Shown piece after piece: positions 46,570 through 58,500 of a stretch of DNA of 64,000 bases (positions within the stretch are counted from its first letter, which is position 1; each line of letters begins with the position of its first letter). A program made the position numbers and the translations under genes. The notes under the pieces were generated by a model. The model worked only from the letters and a program-made list of their open reading frames with translations, had not been told where the DNA came from and searched no databases. Source of the DNA: Sambucus nigra (Eukaryota; Streptophyta; Magnoliopsida; Dipsacales; Adoxaceae); the NCBI GenBank assembly GCA_949130495.1, contig OX422221.1, positions 482,891,159 through 482,955,158 on the forward strand, in the 5' to 3' direction.

Positions 46570-47235
46570 AAACACAACAAGTTCAGTTTAGGTTAGTTAG
46601 ATTAATCCTAATATTACTACGTTTCCACCAAATGTGCAATCCCTTCCACTAATTTGTGTTCACCCAAACAGCTGCCACTTAAGAAAGAGGTGAACACGGC
46701 CACAGTATATATATATATACTCATCATCACAGTATCAATAAGTCTAATTTAAGTTCACTTTAATTAAATTGATTCTTAAAGTTACTATATATCCACCAAA
46801 TGTGTTAGGCCTTACACTAATTTGTGTTCACCTAAACAACAATAACTCAACATGTCCATAATAATTAACCAAATAAATATATGGATTAATATCCATACTC
46901 ATAGTATCAACAAGTCCAATTTATATTTATTTTAATTAAATTAATTCTAAAATTACTATATGTCCACCTATATTCCAAGAACTTCCACCAATTTGTGTTC
47001 ACCTAAACAATAACCACTTGAGGAAGGGGTGAACACGCCCCAAATAGTTCACGAGATAGATATATGAATTAATATTCATGCACATATCAACAAGTCCAAT
47101 TTATGTTCATTTTAATTAATTTAATCCTAATATTACTATATGTCCACCAAATGTGTAAGTCCTTCCCCTAATTTGTGTTCACCCAAAAAACATTTACTTA
47201 AGAAAGGGGTGTACACGACCACAATAATTTATCAA
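46570..47235. repeat. Tandem repeat of 168-180 bp, four copies
   Basis: The landmark AATTTGTGTTCACC falls at 46651, 46819, 46990 and 47170. Each unit also contains TATATGTCCACCAAATGTGT, AAGAAAGGGGTGAACACG and CAACAAGTCCAATTTATGTT-type blocks. Confidence 0.85.
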
Positions 47236-47419
47236 GATGTTATAACTATATATAATATTGGGTTAAATAAAATAAAAGATAAGTAAAATTACCAGAATAA
47301 AGAAAGTACCCTGAAATTGTTGAGTTTAAATAATTGTTTTTCAATTGCATGCGCACATGGAAGAAGGAGAAAACATGTTAACATATAATTCAATTTAAAA
47401 TGTCAACATATTATTCAAT

Positions 47420-47525
47420 CTAAAAGTATATGTATGGGGGTTTGTATGTGTGAATATGTGAGTATAGGAAGGACTTCAAGTATACTATATATAGTCATCC
47501 ATGTGTTACATGTGTGCATGCATGC

Positions 47526-47583
<58 letters not shown>

Positions 47584-48180
47584 TTTTCTATGGGTATGTA
47601 TGTGTATACATATGTGCGTATTAGTGTGTATATGTATTGAGTATGTGTATATATGTGTTTATGGGTGCACATGTAAGTATATGTGTGTGTGGCCATGTGT
47701 ATATATGTTTTAGATTTCATATGCCCAATTCATATATGTGCATATACCTAATTTCATATGGTCACGTATATCGCATATATGTGCGCATGTGAGAGTGTAT
47801 GTGTGACAAATTAATATGTGCATATAACATTCATATGTGCATGTATAATTAATTTCATGTTTGTTCATATGTCGTATATGTATGTGTGCATGTGAGCGTG
47901 TATGTGTGTGCGAGTATATGTGCATGTAATATTCATATGTGCGTGTATACCCAATTTCATATGTGCGCGTATGTCGTATATATATGTGCCCAATTCATAT
48001 GTGGGTGTAACATTCATATGAGGTCGAATACCCAATTTCAGTTTAACATTCATATGCCCAATGTTGCATTAATATTAATATTATATTTTGCATTCAACTT
48101 ATATATATATATATACACACACAAACACACCAACACAAACACATATACGCAAACATAAACACAGACATAAACATATATGT
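47420..48180. repeat. TATGTG/CATATG-rich low-complexity region
   Basis: Alternating purine-pyrimidine sequence rich in ATATGTGTGTATG with recurrent CCCAATTTCATATGTGC blocks at about 47735, 47940, 47985 and 48030. It encloses a long (TA)n run and ends with ACACACAAACACACC. The open frames it contains are products of the repeats. Confidence 0.85.
47527..47582. repeat. (TA)28 microsatellite
   Basis: Uninterrupted TA run of 56 bp. Confidence 0.97.
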
Positions 48181-48316
48181 ATACATAGAGAGAGATGTAT
48201 CATGATGGAGAGAAAGATAGAGGGTAGATGATGGTGGTCGTCGGTGTTGAGGGAAAGACTGTTTGGTTATGGTGAGAGGATAGGAGTGATAGGATGAGAG
48301 AGAGAGATAGATAGAT

Positions 48317-48318
<2 letters not shown>

Positions 48319-48380
<62 letters not shown>
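48319..48380. repeat. (AG)31 microsatellite
   Basis: Uninterrupted AG run, preceded by GATA-like repeats. Confidence 0.97.
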
Positions 48381-48385
<5 letters not shown>

Positions 48386-48419
48386 AAGATTGTTGAGTGA
48401 AATGAATTAGACATAGGCG

Positions 48420-48924
48420 TGTCAAATTTATAGTCCAAAATTGGTCACGGTTCTAGATCCTGACCCCTCTTGTGACCAGTGGAACACTTATGCGTGGTCA
48501 CGATTTTTAACCATGAGCCCGAATGTGATCATTGAAAAATCAATAAATGGTGACTATTTTGGACCGTGACCGTGTAGGCATGCCCATTTTATACTAAAAT
48601 TAAGGGTCACAGTTGTAGACTGTGACCATAATTCACTGGGATTGGTCATAGATGGGTCACAGTTTATAAATGTAACCATTAACCTTTACTTTTTCCTAGA
48701 AATTTGGCACCAAAATAGTCACAACTTTGTCACGGTCTCGAGCTATGACTAGTGTGGTCATGGCACAAGACCATGACCTGAGTGTGTTGATGTCACACTT
48801 TCAACTAGTCACATGATTGGTAATGGGTTTTGGACCAAGGTCATAATTTTGGAATGTAATGGCGTGATCATGGTCCCAGACCATGACCAATTGATTGTGA
48901 TAATCCTCTATATTTGGTGTAGTG
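48420..48924 (+). mobile_element. Second CACTA right terminus of the same family
   Basis: Ends ATTTGGTGTAGTG at 48924, sharing all 13 terminal bases with the end at 43636. The preceding 500 bp carries many degenerate GGTCACGGT/ACCGTGACC motifs. It is more diverged than the first, and no transposase sequence lies next to it, so it is probably a non-autonomous or truncated copy. Confidence 0.6.
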
Positions 48925-49570
48925 TAAACACATATGCATTTATTCTTGAACAAATATATTTATATATTTGTTATTGAGATGGTTGTGTTAATATATCAAA
49001 AATAAATTATGAGCTTTTAGAGAGATAATGTATTTTTTAACACTTTTAACCCTTTGGAAAATTCACATCCAAAAATTTAGTATCAAAGCATTTAGTTGAA
49101 TCTTAACCAGTTCATCCTCAATTTTAAATGATGATTTCTGTTGGCATAAAATTAGAAGACATCGGTCAACACTAAAACTGATCTCAATTGTGTAGCGTAC
49201 TTTAGCTGTCGACGTTTACCCGAAAGAAATAGAGGGAAATAGTGAATAGTAAGCAAGCGTGTTATGTGATTGTAAGTCTTTATTTTATAACTATTAAACT
49301 TTACCATAGTGCATTTTTATTCATTCTAGCCCGTTTTATTTCCCCGCTAGGGTTTTTTTCTCCTACAACTTTGTTTTGTGTGATTTGTTTACCTATTCAA
49401 CATATATTAATCACCTTACAAATAAAATAAAATTAGTTTAATCTAATTTGCTAAATTTTCATCAAATATACATAGGTTTTATTTTGTACCTAAAAGGAAT
49501 TAAAGGAAAATATTGCCATTACTTTCGAAATAATTTTAATTGGGTAACCTTCGCCATATCAATTTTGATT

Positions 49571-49573
<3 letters not shown>
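48925..49573. other. AT-rich spacer
   Basis: No recognised element. A 62-codon hydrophobic frame at 49242-49430 is not assigned. Confidence 0.4.

Positions 49574-49655
<82 letters not shown>
49574..49655. repeat. (AT)n-(AG)n compound microsatellite
   Basis: An AT run to 49611 is followed directly by an AG run of 44 bp. Confidence 0.97.
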
Positions 49656-49658
<3 letters not shown>

Positions 49659-49927
49659 GAACACACACATACAAACAAAAAAAAGGAAAGGGATGATCAT
49701 CACCAATGAGCTTAGGAGTTGTGTTCATGGAATCAGTAGGAGTAACTCTTCTAGACATTCCATCCCGCATGATTAAATTCATACAAACAAGGATAATCAA
49801 TAGATTTTTTGGAGATTAAGGAAAGGCGTGCCGCACAACAATAAAATCAAGAACACAAGTATCCGTTCACATTCCCTAATTTGGGAATATCGAAGGTCTT
49901 CTGAATAAAATTGAAGATGGAAAACTC

Positions 49928-50063
49928 TATTTATAAAAAATCTAAGGCAGTGTGTCGCTCAAACGAAAAAGTATTGTCACTTGAACGATGCCATATGTCA
50001 CTCGAACGACTTCGCGCGAGATGCCTCTGGCGCTCGAACGACATGGCAATCTCGGTCGAACAA
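49928..50063 (-). promoter_or_regulatory. Minus-strand promoter-like array of GTCGTTCGAGTGA motifs
   Basis: A TATA box (minus strand TTTATAAATAG, 49928-49938) is preceded, in the minus direction, by five 12-bp motifs of the form TCRCTCGAACGA on the plus strand, at 49955, 49977, 49998, 50030 and 50052. Spacings of 22, 21, 32 and 22 bp are close to whole helical turns. The short minus-strand frame starting at 49800 lies about 130 bp downstream. It may be the promoter of a decayed LTR or gene; the owner is unknown. Confidence 0.4.
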
Positions 50064-51949
50064 CTGGAGCGTAAATTAATTTTTTATTCCAGTCTGCCTC
50101 AACACTTAGAAAAAATATATTGAAAAAAACTCCGCTCCAAGACTTAGAATTTTTTTTAAAAAAAATATCTTAATACCTTGAGTGAACATTTAAGGGACTA
50201 AAACACAACCTTATTAAAATCTGTCTCGTGGAGGCTTTTCTTGTTAAAGTACTTGATATTTTTAATCTTCTTATTGCATATGTGATCTTTAACATTCTTT
50301 GACGTTTTTAGCAGTATAAGACATACTCAATTATGAATGGATATTTATAAAATATGTCCTTACATAGTCCTTCCCAAAGTGGTACACAAAAGATCCTTAG
50401 GCCATATAATGCCTTGACTCCCAAAATAATGACACTAATTATCGTAAAGATACAATGAAGTGAATTGTAAGGAATAACAATAATATTTGCAGCCAAAATG
50501 TGAAGCAAAGTTGCTTTACTAAAAGAAATATGAAATCAGTTTACTTTCTCTTTCTAGAAATTTGAACAATCAAGTACTCATGAGTTTATTGCTCAAGTAG
50601 GTATTGAGTTGATTCTTTAGTACACATTAATATTGGGTTTATATCATTTTCTAAAGAGGGATCGAGGAAGAAGCTTTAATCTCATGGGACTTTAGGGTGG
50701 AAATTAGCTTCAATGGAGTTTTAGGTATGAAACTCACACTTGACAATGGGTTGTAGACCTGGTTTCTCTCTCTAGAAAACTCAAGAGAATTAACACAAGC
50801 TTGAAAATCAAACTTTCATCAATGAATATATTTTATAAATCTTGTGTGTTTGATAAAGGAACAAATGTCTCCTTTTATATACTATTTTGAAAGCTAGCCA
50901 TTGGAGGGTAGTATGGTATATGGAATTCAAAATTTGAAAAATAGTAGTTGTAAATTTTGCAATATACAAATTTATAATCGACCATACCTTATTACAGTTG
51001 ACTCAAAATCCATTAAAAAAATAATTTTTCAAATATTTAAAGTAAGTTTCCAAATGGCCTATTATACTCAACTATAACTCAAGGTATGGTCAATTATAAG
51101 TTTAGTTATGGTTGACGAAAAACCACCTAACAACACTATTTGGACGTACATCAAGTTCCTTAATATATACATTTTCTTGGAGTTTTGGCACCGGTTTTAT
51201 CTCTACCGTTTGAAGAGAAGTTTGGGTTTACTTCTAAATCCCTCAAAGAAGAAGTATCATTTTGGCTGTGGCATTGTCATATGGTGAAAGGCACCATGTG
51301 TGGTTGACGGTTTTTCCTAAAGCCTCATTGGTGGAGTCCAAGGTTCCGGTGGAGTCCGGGATTGTCAACTAAGCGGAGGTCGGTATAAGAAGGAGCTTCG
51401 GGGCTTGAAAGGAGTCGAGTCGAGTGTTGTAAGTCTTTTTGCTTGTACTTGTAAAATAGCATACTTACTAGACTTATGGCTAGGGACGTTCGAGTTTTTT
51501 TTTCGGTTTGTGAGTTTTTCCTCGTACATCGCGGCGTAGTGGATTGTGATTTTTTTATCTTGCTATATCACCTAGATGCATGCTTAGGGCTATAAGATAA
51601 AATATGTTTTAAATCACTACTTACTTAATTTGGTGCAAAATTAATTTTGTGTAATGTTTTATTAATTTAGTTCAAGTCATTTACTTGATTTTGATAAAAT
51701 TTAGTTTGGCCTAAAATTGCAATAATGGATTAATTAATTGATTAGGCAAATTTCTAGGACTTGGGTTGAATTAATATGGTTTAAGTGAAATTAAAATTAT
51801 TTGTGTGTTTCATCCTATTTCTCTTAGTTTAATTTTCATTTGAAAAGAAATTAAAATTTGTTTAAGTTGGGCCATCTCGCTTTCGCATCTATAAAAGGAA
51901 ATTTAATTACCTTTTTGGTAATTATTTTTTAAAATTGGGGGTACTTTGT
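50064..51949. other. Intergenic spacer with no recognised gene
   Basis: AT-rich sequence with no frame of note. A TATA-like CTATAAAAGG at about 51891 lies just upstream of the aORF remnant at 51950. It is not known whether the left end of Tat element 3 (its 3' LTR) lies in this interval. Confidence 0.4.
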
Positions 51950-52260
51950 CACTTCAGGCTATGACCAGGGTTGGACAGATGCTCCGAAGAGGTTGGCAGA
52001 GGTCGAAGTGCTATCTTTTATTAGGGGTTGGTTGAGTGCTCTTAGGGAGCTAAAGGTCCCCTGAAACTCTGATGCCTAATACTTTCAGGAGTGATGACTA
52101 GTGGGTCCCTATAGATTCTATATCCAGGGAGATATTGGAGCCAGATGCGAATAAAGTCAAGGAAGAATTAGCTCCTCATCTGGACGATGACCGAAGAGCA
52201 TAAGTGGCTGATTATCTTGCTCAGAGGACTAATCCTCATTAAGATTTTCTTAATTCAATG
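51950..52260 (+). pseudogene. C-terminal aORF remnant, probably of Tat element 3
   Basis: Plus-strand frame pieces read GYDQGWTDAPKRLAEVE, then FIRGWLSALRELKVP (about 51958-52065), followed by several stops. This matches the GY...L plus ...GW.. pattern at the end of antisense genes in Tat elements. It lies where such a gene should end relative to the minus-strand pol at 52930. The N-terminal part was not recognised, so it is truncated. Confidence 0.45.
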
Positions 52261-52422
52261 TAATTCTTTGTAAATGTAATGAAGTAATGAAAATATTTCT
52301 TTCTTGGGCGATTTTTCGACTAAACATGTGTTGTGTACTTTTTACTTCATTAATTTCTCGTTTGATCATCTTGGGCTCTTCGTAACCGACTAGATTTGAT
52401 GTGGGTATAGTTTCTCTATTGT

Positions 52423-52782
52423 GTGAGTGTCATCCCAGTCCAGTATGCTTTTGAGATACCATTCTGTCCCACTTTACCTTTTAGGTCGTGTCGTCACACT
52501 CCATTAGGCCTAAGTGTGGCAATGGAGAGGACACACCCGATGTTGAATTTTTTATCTGATCAGGTTTTCTTAGCCAAACATTATTTGGTGACCAATTCAA
52601 TTTGGTCAAACCGCCTAAGGGTCCCCTATAGGGCTTCATATATTTCCATGGGCAATGCTAAGAGGTTGTTCATTTTTCATAATGAAAATATGAGGAGGGT
52701 AACTCCCTTCTTTTATATACTGAGTAATGTGCATGTCGCTTGGAAAAGGTGTGCAAGTTATAAAGTTCATAATAAAAATTAA
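52423..52782 (+). CDS. Hypothetical ORF between the aORF remnant and integrase
   Basis: A 119-codon frame starting MSVIPVQYAFEIPF, with LSDQVFLAKHYLVTNSIW in the middle. No family is recognised. It lies in the pol-to-LTR region of Tat element 3, antisense to pol. It could be a relic or a chance frame. Confidence 0.25.
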   Translation: MSVIPVQYAFEIPFCPTLPFRSCRHTPLGLSVAMERTHPMLNFLSDQVFLAKHYLVTNSIWSNRLRVPYRASYISMGNAKRLFIFHNENMRRVTPFFYILSNVHVAWKRCASYKVHNKN

Positions 52783-52929
52783 CACTTCATAGAATGCCAC
52801 TGCCAAACAATTTTTTATTAATAAAAAATAATAAAAAATGAGTTGCCAATTCTAATAATGCGATAAAAGATCAATGAAGAAAAACTAGAAATAGAATTTT
52901 TTCCAAGTTGTTTGCATTCCAAGCTCGGG

Positions 52930-54120
52930 GTATCTCTCTGCCCTCTAGTGTTTCTAAGTGATAGGGTCCTTGTAGGTTGTCTCTTGACACCTTAAACGGT
53001 CCTTCCCAGTTTTCACCTAGCTTACCATCTGATGGTTTTACTGCAGTGCCAAGGACTTTCCTTAGGACGTAGTCTCCAACCTGGAATGGCCTTGGATTGA
53101 CCTTTCTTTTATAGTGCTTTGCGAGCTGTTGCTGATAGCTCGCTACTCTTACTAGAGCTAGTTCTCTGCGTTCATTAACTAGGTCAAGTTTAGCGAGTAA
53201 TTTTGCATCATTCTGGCCTTGGTCTACAGGGTGGACCTCATGGTTGGGAGGCCAGCGTCTAAAGGGATGATTGCTTCCATTCTATATGTTTGTGCGAATG
53301 GGGTTTCCCCAATTACTCGTCGTGGGGTAGTGAGGTAAGCCCACAGAATATGTGGAAGCTCGCTGACCCATGCGCCTTTGGCTCGCTCTAGTCATTTCTT
53401 CAATCCATTGATCAGTGTTTTATTGGAAGCTTCAACTTGGACATTGCTTTGGGGGTAGGATACCGAGGTGAAATGGTGCTTGATATCGTGGCCGTTGTAG
53501 AAACTATGGAATGAGCTTCTCTCAAATTGGGTTCCATTGTCAGTGATGATGCATCTGGGGATCCCAAAGCGGGTAATTATGGTTTTCCATATGGATCTCA
53601 GCATATCTACGTCTCTGATGTTAGCCAGCGGCTCTACCTTAATCCATTTGGTGTAGTCGTCTATCGCGACCAACATATACTTGTGATTACCGAAAGCGGT
53701 AGGAAGAGGGCCTACAATGTCCATTCCCCATTGGGCGAAAGGCCAGGCACTGGTATGTGATCTTAGGTCGTAGGAAGGTTGGTGGACCACAGGAGCATGA
53801 AGTTGACATTTCTCGCACTTGCAAGCATATACTCCAGAATCTCTCTGCATGTATGGCCACTAGTAGCCTTCTTTCATTGCCCAAAAATCTAGCGATCTGC
53901 CTCCAATATGGCTCCTATAGATTCCTTCGTGAAGCTCACCCATAACTTGCTCGACCTCCTTTGGTTGAACACATTGGAGGTAAGGTCCGGTGAATGATCT
54001 CTTATGCAACCTACCCTCAGGAGAGAAGTGAAAGAGGGAAGATTTGACTCTTATCTGATGAGCGGCTTTCTTATCATTTAGTAGTTCACCATCTTTCAAA
54101 TAGTCCCTCGGGGGGTCCAT
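52930..54120 (-). pseudogene. Integrase of Tat element 3
   Basis: Minus-strand frames 54120-53860 and 53850-53392 cover the zinc-binding part (ELHEGIYRSHIGGRSL then CKCEKCQLHAP) and the catalytic core. In the core, WGMDIVGPLP carries the first Asp and CIITDNGTQFERSSF the second. The third block, NVQVEASNKTLINGLKK, keeps the Glu. A TAA then interrupts, and the remainder (VSELPHILWAYLTTPRRV) runs to about 52930. This is the best preserved catalytic domain in the window, though still separated from RT by stops. Confidence 0.9.
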
Positions 54121-54239
54121 CCAACTGGTTGCTGATTAGATCTTGAGAATATGGGCCATATCTTACAGATCGTCGCTCTGGTTGATGCTCGGCTGGGCGA
54201 GGAAGGCGATAGGGACTGTTCTCTTTAAGTCAGACTTGA

Positions 54240-54660
54240 TTACTTAAATCAAGGCTGCTAGGGCGTCGGCGTGACTATTTTGTCCTCTGGGAAACTGTTG
54301 GACACTGACTTCCTTAAAGTTAGACATTAACTTCTTTACTAAGGCAAGGTAGGCATCCATTCTCTCATCTCTCACGTTGAAGTCCCCACTTATCGGATTC
54401 GAGACCAATTATGAGTCACCGAACACTTGTAGCTATTTTGCACCCAACGTCTATGCCTTCTACAGGCCTGCTATCAAAGCCCCGTATTCTGCCTCGTTCT
54501 TGGAGCCTTCAAATCCAAGCCTGATTCCCTGCTTGAGGATTGTATTTTAAGGGGTAATGAGCACAATTCCTACTCGTGCCCCCTTGGAGTTAGAGGGTCC
54601 ATCAACAAATAATCGTAAAAAACCTCCTATTGAGTGATCTTCCCTAAGATTAATGGATTG
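54240..54660 (-). pseudogene. Second RNase H domain of Tat element 3
   Basis: On the minus strand, LFVDGPSNSKGARVGIVLIT (about 54610) is followed by FEGSKNEAEYGALIAGL, VFGDS and FPRGQNSHADALAAL, with several stops. This extra RNase H between RT-RNase H and integrase again marks the Tat lineage. Confidence 0.75.
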
Positions 54661-54749
54661 AAGTTGTTCATAAGGTTGTTCACCGTTAAACTCGGTGATG
54701 AAGTAAGCGAGGACCTACCCCTTGATTTCATTCCTTAGTTAAAACTGGA

Positions 54750-55960
54750 AGTCAAATCGTCCGAGCTCGACTGACCACTTTGATAGTCAGCCGGACAGAT
54801 CTGATTTTTGCAGGACTGCTTTAAAGGGGTGTGACATAAGAACGATGATAGAGTGAGCTTAGAAGTAGTGCTTTAATTTCCTCGAGGCTACTACTAGTGC
54901 AAAGGCGATCTTTTCTAATGGTAGGTATCACTGTTCAGCGTCCAAGAGGGTCTTATTCGAGTAGTAAACTGGGTGCTGGATTCCTATTTTTTTGCATACT
55001 AGTGCAGAACTGACGGCGTGGCTGGAGATGACAAGGTATAAGTATAAGGAATCATTCCCTTGAGCTATTACGAGAAAGGATTGTGTGATGAGATAAGCTT
55101 TGAGATCTTCCAATGCTTTCGAGCAATCTGCATTCCACTCCACTGTTTTAGTTCTCTTCAATAATTGGAAGAATGGCTGGCACTTTTTAGAGGACTTCAA
55201 GATGAACCTATTCAAGGTGGAGAGCATGCCCGTGAGATTATGTACGTCTTTTATCGTTCGAGGAGGTTGTACCTTGTTGATTGCATCAATCTATTCCATG
55301 TTGACTTCAATTCCTCTCTCGGTAACCAAGTACCTGAGAAATTTCCCTGACTGGACACCGAAGGAACATTTACATGCATTGAGTTTCATTCGATATTTCT
55401 TGAGGATTTTGAAGGTCCTTAATAGGTCTGAGAGGTGGTATTCTTTGTGCCTGCTCTTGACGAGCATATCGTTGATGTAGACGTCCATGGTATCTCCCAT
55501 TTGGTCTTTAAACATTTTGGTGACCAACCGCTGGTAGGTTGCTCCTACATGTTTTAGCCCAAAGGGCATAACTTTGTAACAATATAATCTAATAGTGGTG
55601 ATAAATGATATCTTGTCTTGGTCTGGTGCATACAGAGGAATCTTGTGATACCCCGAGTATGCATCCAGGAAACTCATTCTTTCATGAGCTTCTGTGGCAT
55701 CCACCAACTGGTCGATTTTTGGGAGGGGAACCTGTTCTTAGGGCACGCCCTGTTAAGTTCAGTGAAGCCGATACAAACTCTCCATTTTATATTGTTCTTT
55801 GGAACCACTACTGGTTTGGATAATCATTTAGGGAATTGAACTTCACGTATGGATCCTGCATCTAGAAACTTCTCCACTTCTTTCTCTACAGCCTTGGCTT
55901 TCTCGGACGCAGTTCACCGTGCCTTCTGTGCGATAGGCCTGAAGGTGGGGTCGACGTGAA
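54750..55960 (-). pseudogene. Reverse transcriptase and first RNase H of Tat element 3
   Basis: From 55960 on the minus strand: FHVDPTF and WRVCIGFTELNRACPKNRFP (where the usual Asp is Gly), then MSFLDAYSGYHKIPL (first catalytic Asp), CYKVMPFGLKHVGATYQRL, and a catalytic box at 55468-55479 that reads YIND instead of YIDD. The thumb continues to 55291, followed by a break. RNase H lies at 55227-54928 with LYLYLVISSHAVSSALV and VYYSNKTLLDAEQ. Confidence 0.9.
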
Positions 55961-56289
55961 ACCGATGAAAAACCACATTAGGGTAAATTTCAGGTAGCTC
56001 GTATAGTTCCCATACGAAAACTTCTAGATTGCTCCTTAATAGTACCGTCAATTCTTTTTCTCTCGATTTGTGAGAGACACCCTAATTAAGAACATTCTGT
56101 TATTTTTGCTACCACCGGCTGTGATCTCTTCTAGGTTTTCAATGACCCACTCAAAGGGGAGGATTCTGGTATCCTCCACTCCGGGTCTTCCATACTTTAT
56201 CTACTATTTTGAAGGTATCAAACCTTAATGTTCCTCAACTTTTTCTTTGGCCTTCTCGACCTTCTTCTCTGGTTTTGGGCGGATGGATG

Positions 56290-56700
56290 CTATGAATCAC
56301 TTTCTTTCCATCACTTGATCTCCGTGGATCTCCATCACTCCTCGCTCAATTACATACTTGAGTTTCTGATGGTAGGCCGAGGGGGCAGCCTTCATCGCAT
56401 GTAGCCACCCTCTGTCGAGGATAGCTTGGTAGGGTGAGTAAATGTCGACTACCAAAAACTCCATCATTTTGGAGATATTTCTTGCCCTCACTAGCAGTAC
56501 GATCTTTCCCAAAGGGATAGTTACTTTCCCAGAAAAGATAACTAGAGGGACAGTGGCTTCCTTCATGTCAGCAAAGCTTAACTTCAATTTCCTGAATAGG
56601 TCGAGATACATTACCTCGGATGAGCTCCTTAGTTGACGAGTAACTTATTGACGTCATTGTTCACTATCCGGAGTGTAATGATCAAGGCGTCATGATGTGG
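56290..56700 (-). pseudogene. Protease region of Tat element 3 (inactive)
   Basis: The minus-strand frame 56611-56297 reads MYLDLFRKLKLSFADMKE, SGKVTIPLGKIVLLV and YQAILDRGWLHAMKAAPSAY, the usual C-terminal half of a Tat protease. Just upstream, where LVDTGSS is expected, the minus strand reads Leu-Val-Asn-stop-Gly-Ala (about 56640), so the catalytic Asp and Thr are both lost and a frameshift follows. Confidence 0.75.
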
Positions 56701-56849
56701 GGTTCTTACTCCCACTAAGTCTTCATCCATGAACATGATGTGTTTGGACGTCATCTGCTCACTGATGCTTTTCTGAATGTGTCTTCGCTGGATCGATTTG
56801 AAAATCTTGCATTACTTCCGTAGGCTTTTTCACTTCCATCCGGGCTGAA

Positions 56850-58440
56850 TTACCTTGAATCTTCTTTAGATCAAATGCCCCATAAATTAGTGTGAACTCC
56901 TAGAATGCATCATCTTCGATCATGTAGTCGCTCCTTGTGTCTCTGTTGGCAGCGACCTTCTTTGCCTTCTTTTCCCCAAACTCGTTTAGGTGCCCAGTCT
57001 GGGCAACCTCATCAAGGTGAGACTTAAGATCCTTGCAGTGCTCAGTTTGGTGTCCTCCTTCCTTGTGAAAAGCACATCTCAGTGCATTATTTATCTTTGA
57101 AGGATCTGCTCCCATCTTTCTGGGCCACTTAACAAATGGTTCGTCCTTGATCTTCGCTAGGATCTTGTATATTGGTTCTTTGAAGACAATGCTTACTACC
57201 TGAAATTCTTTCGAAACATCGTTCTTGTTTCCATTATTCGAGCTACCCTTGCTCCCATTCTTACTTCCTCTCGTCTATTTTTTGGCCTTATCGTTGCCCT
57301 TGGCATATAGCTTATCTCGACCATTCTCCCCTGCACTGAGGCGGGTCACATCCCTAACTTTGGCATACTTCTCAATGCGATCCATCAGGTCATCAATGGT
57401 TGTGGCCTCTTTCTTAGTCAGGGATTGGTGCAGGAGGCAAGAGATGGGTAGACTAATCTTGAAAGAGGTCACTGATACCTGCTTTGAGCAGTCCTTGACC
57501 TTCTTAAACTACTCCCAATACCTTTTTTCATAGTCTTAGAGGCTCTCATGGGGCGTCTTCTTCATTGTTAGAAAGGTATCCATCCTCTTTGGATGGGAGC
57601 TGCTAGTAATGAAGCGAGCCATGAAATGCTCTGCCAAGGACTTAAAGCTCATGATGGACTTATGAAGGAGCCTCTCGAACCACTTCTAGGATACATCATG
57701 TAAACTAAATGGAAATATTCGGCACATTAGTGCGTCCATGTGGTTCCGGAGAGTCATGGTCTGCCTGTACTGCCTAACGTGATCATTAGGGTCGATCTTT
57801 CCATCATAGATCTTGAATCTCAGAATTGAGAACTTTTTGGGGGCTTCTTCTTCTATCTCCCTTAAAAAAGAGGATTTAATCTAGGTCCTGAGATCTCATC
57901 CGGCTAGCTCTCTGGTCGATGTGGTACCCCAATGTGTTGGGTGCTGGTCCATTTCTCTTTGGACCAAATTTCATATGTCATCTTCTCCTCGAGTTAGGCT
58001 CCTGCAACGACGAGCTGGTTAATGTTGCTCGAGCAAGTCACCATCTGACCTGTGTTCCTCGATTCTTTAGGATCCGCATCTAGGATGCCTTCCTCGGCTA
58101 CAAGACTTGCTCGCCTGAGGGATATGAGTGTGTTATTGACATCGTCTGGTGCTATGATGGAGTTTTTTTCCATCCTTGCCTATATGCTTTTGAGGGGAGC
58201 ATTTTCGGCTTCTTTCTTGCGAACGTCCTCTCCTTATTCCTGGACACTTTCCTCATAGGCATCGATTATCCTGGAGATCTGTGTGGACCTGGTGGGTCCC
58301 TAACTTTCTTCTGAGGCTTGTCGCTCTAGGAGAGCTCCCTGATATGAGGGTCAAACTTTAGATTTGATCCTGCGAGGGGCAAGACGCTCCCGGATATCCC
58401 CTACTTGAGGGGAATTGCTACAGTGACTAGACATTCCAAG
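56850..58440 (-). pseudogene. gag: gag of Tat element 3 (disrupted)
   Basis: Minus-strand pieces include the C-terminal capsid (57472-57275: TTIDDLMDRIEKYAKVRDVT), FMARFITSSSHPKRMDTFL (about 57620) and, at 57115-56900, a CAFHKEGGHQTEHC motif (C-x2-H-x4-H-x4-C). That motif matches the nucleocapsid-like motif of Tat element 1. The N-terminal part reaches back towards the primer-binding site at 58478 and is rich in stops. Confidence 0.75.
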
Positions 58441-58477
58441 CACTTTGTTGGTGAGGCATTTCTTAAAGGAAGATAAA

Positions 58478-58500
58478 CGTTCCCACACACGACGCCAATT
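58478..58500 (-). other. Primer-binding site of Tat element 3
   Basis: The minus strand reads ATTGGCGTCGTGTGTGGGAACG, close to TTGGCGCCGTCTGTGGGAACG. It is preceded by ...TTGTCACCA, which would be the LTR end. Confidence 0.75.

Noticed and set aside
47415..48438. Tyr/Ile- and Ser/Leu-repeat frames around microsatellites
   Set aside because: They are translations of (TA)n, (TATG)n and (AG)n runs.
53527..53760. Plus-strand frame over the integrase of Tat element 3
   Set aside because: It is a shadow of the minus-strand integrase, which has all catalytic blocks.
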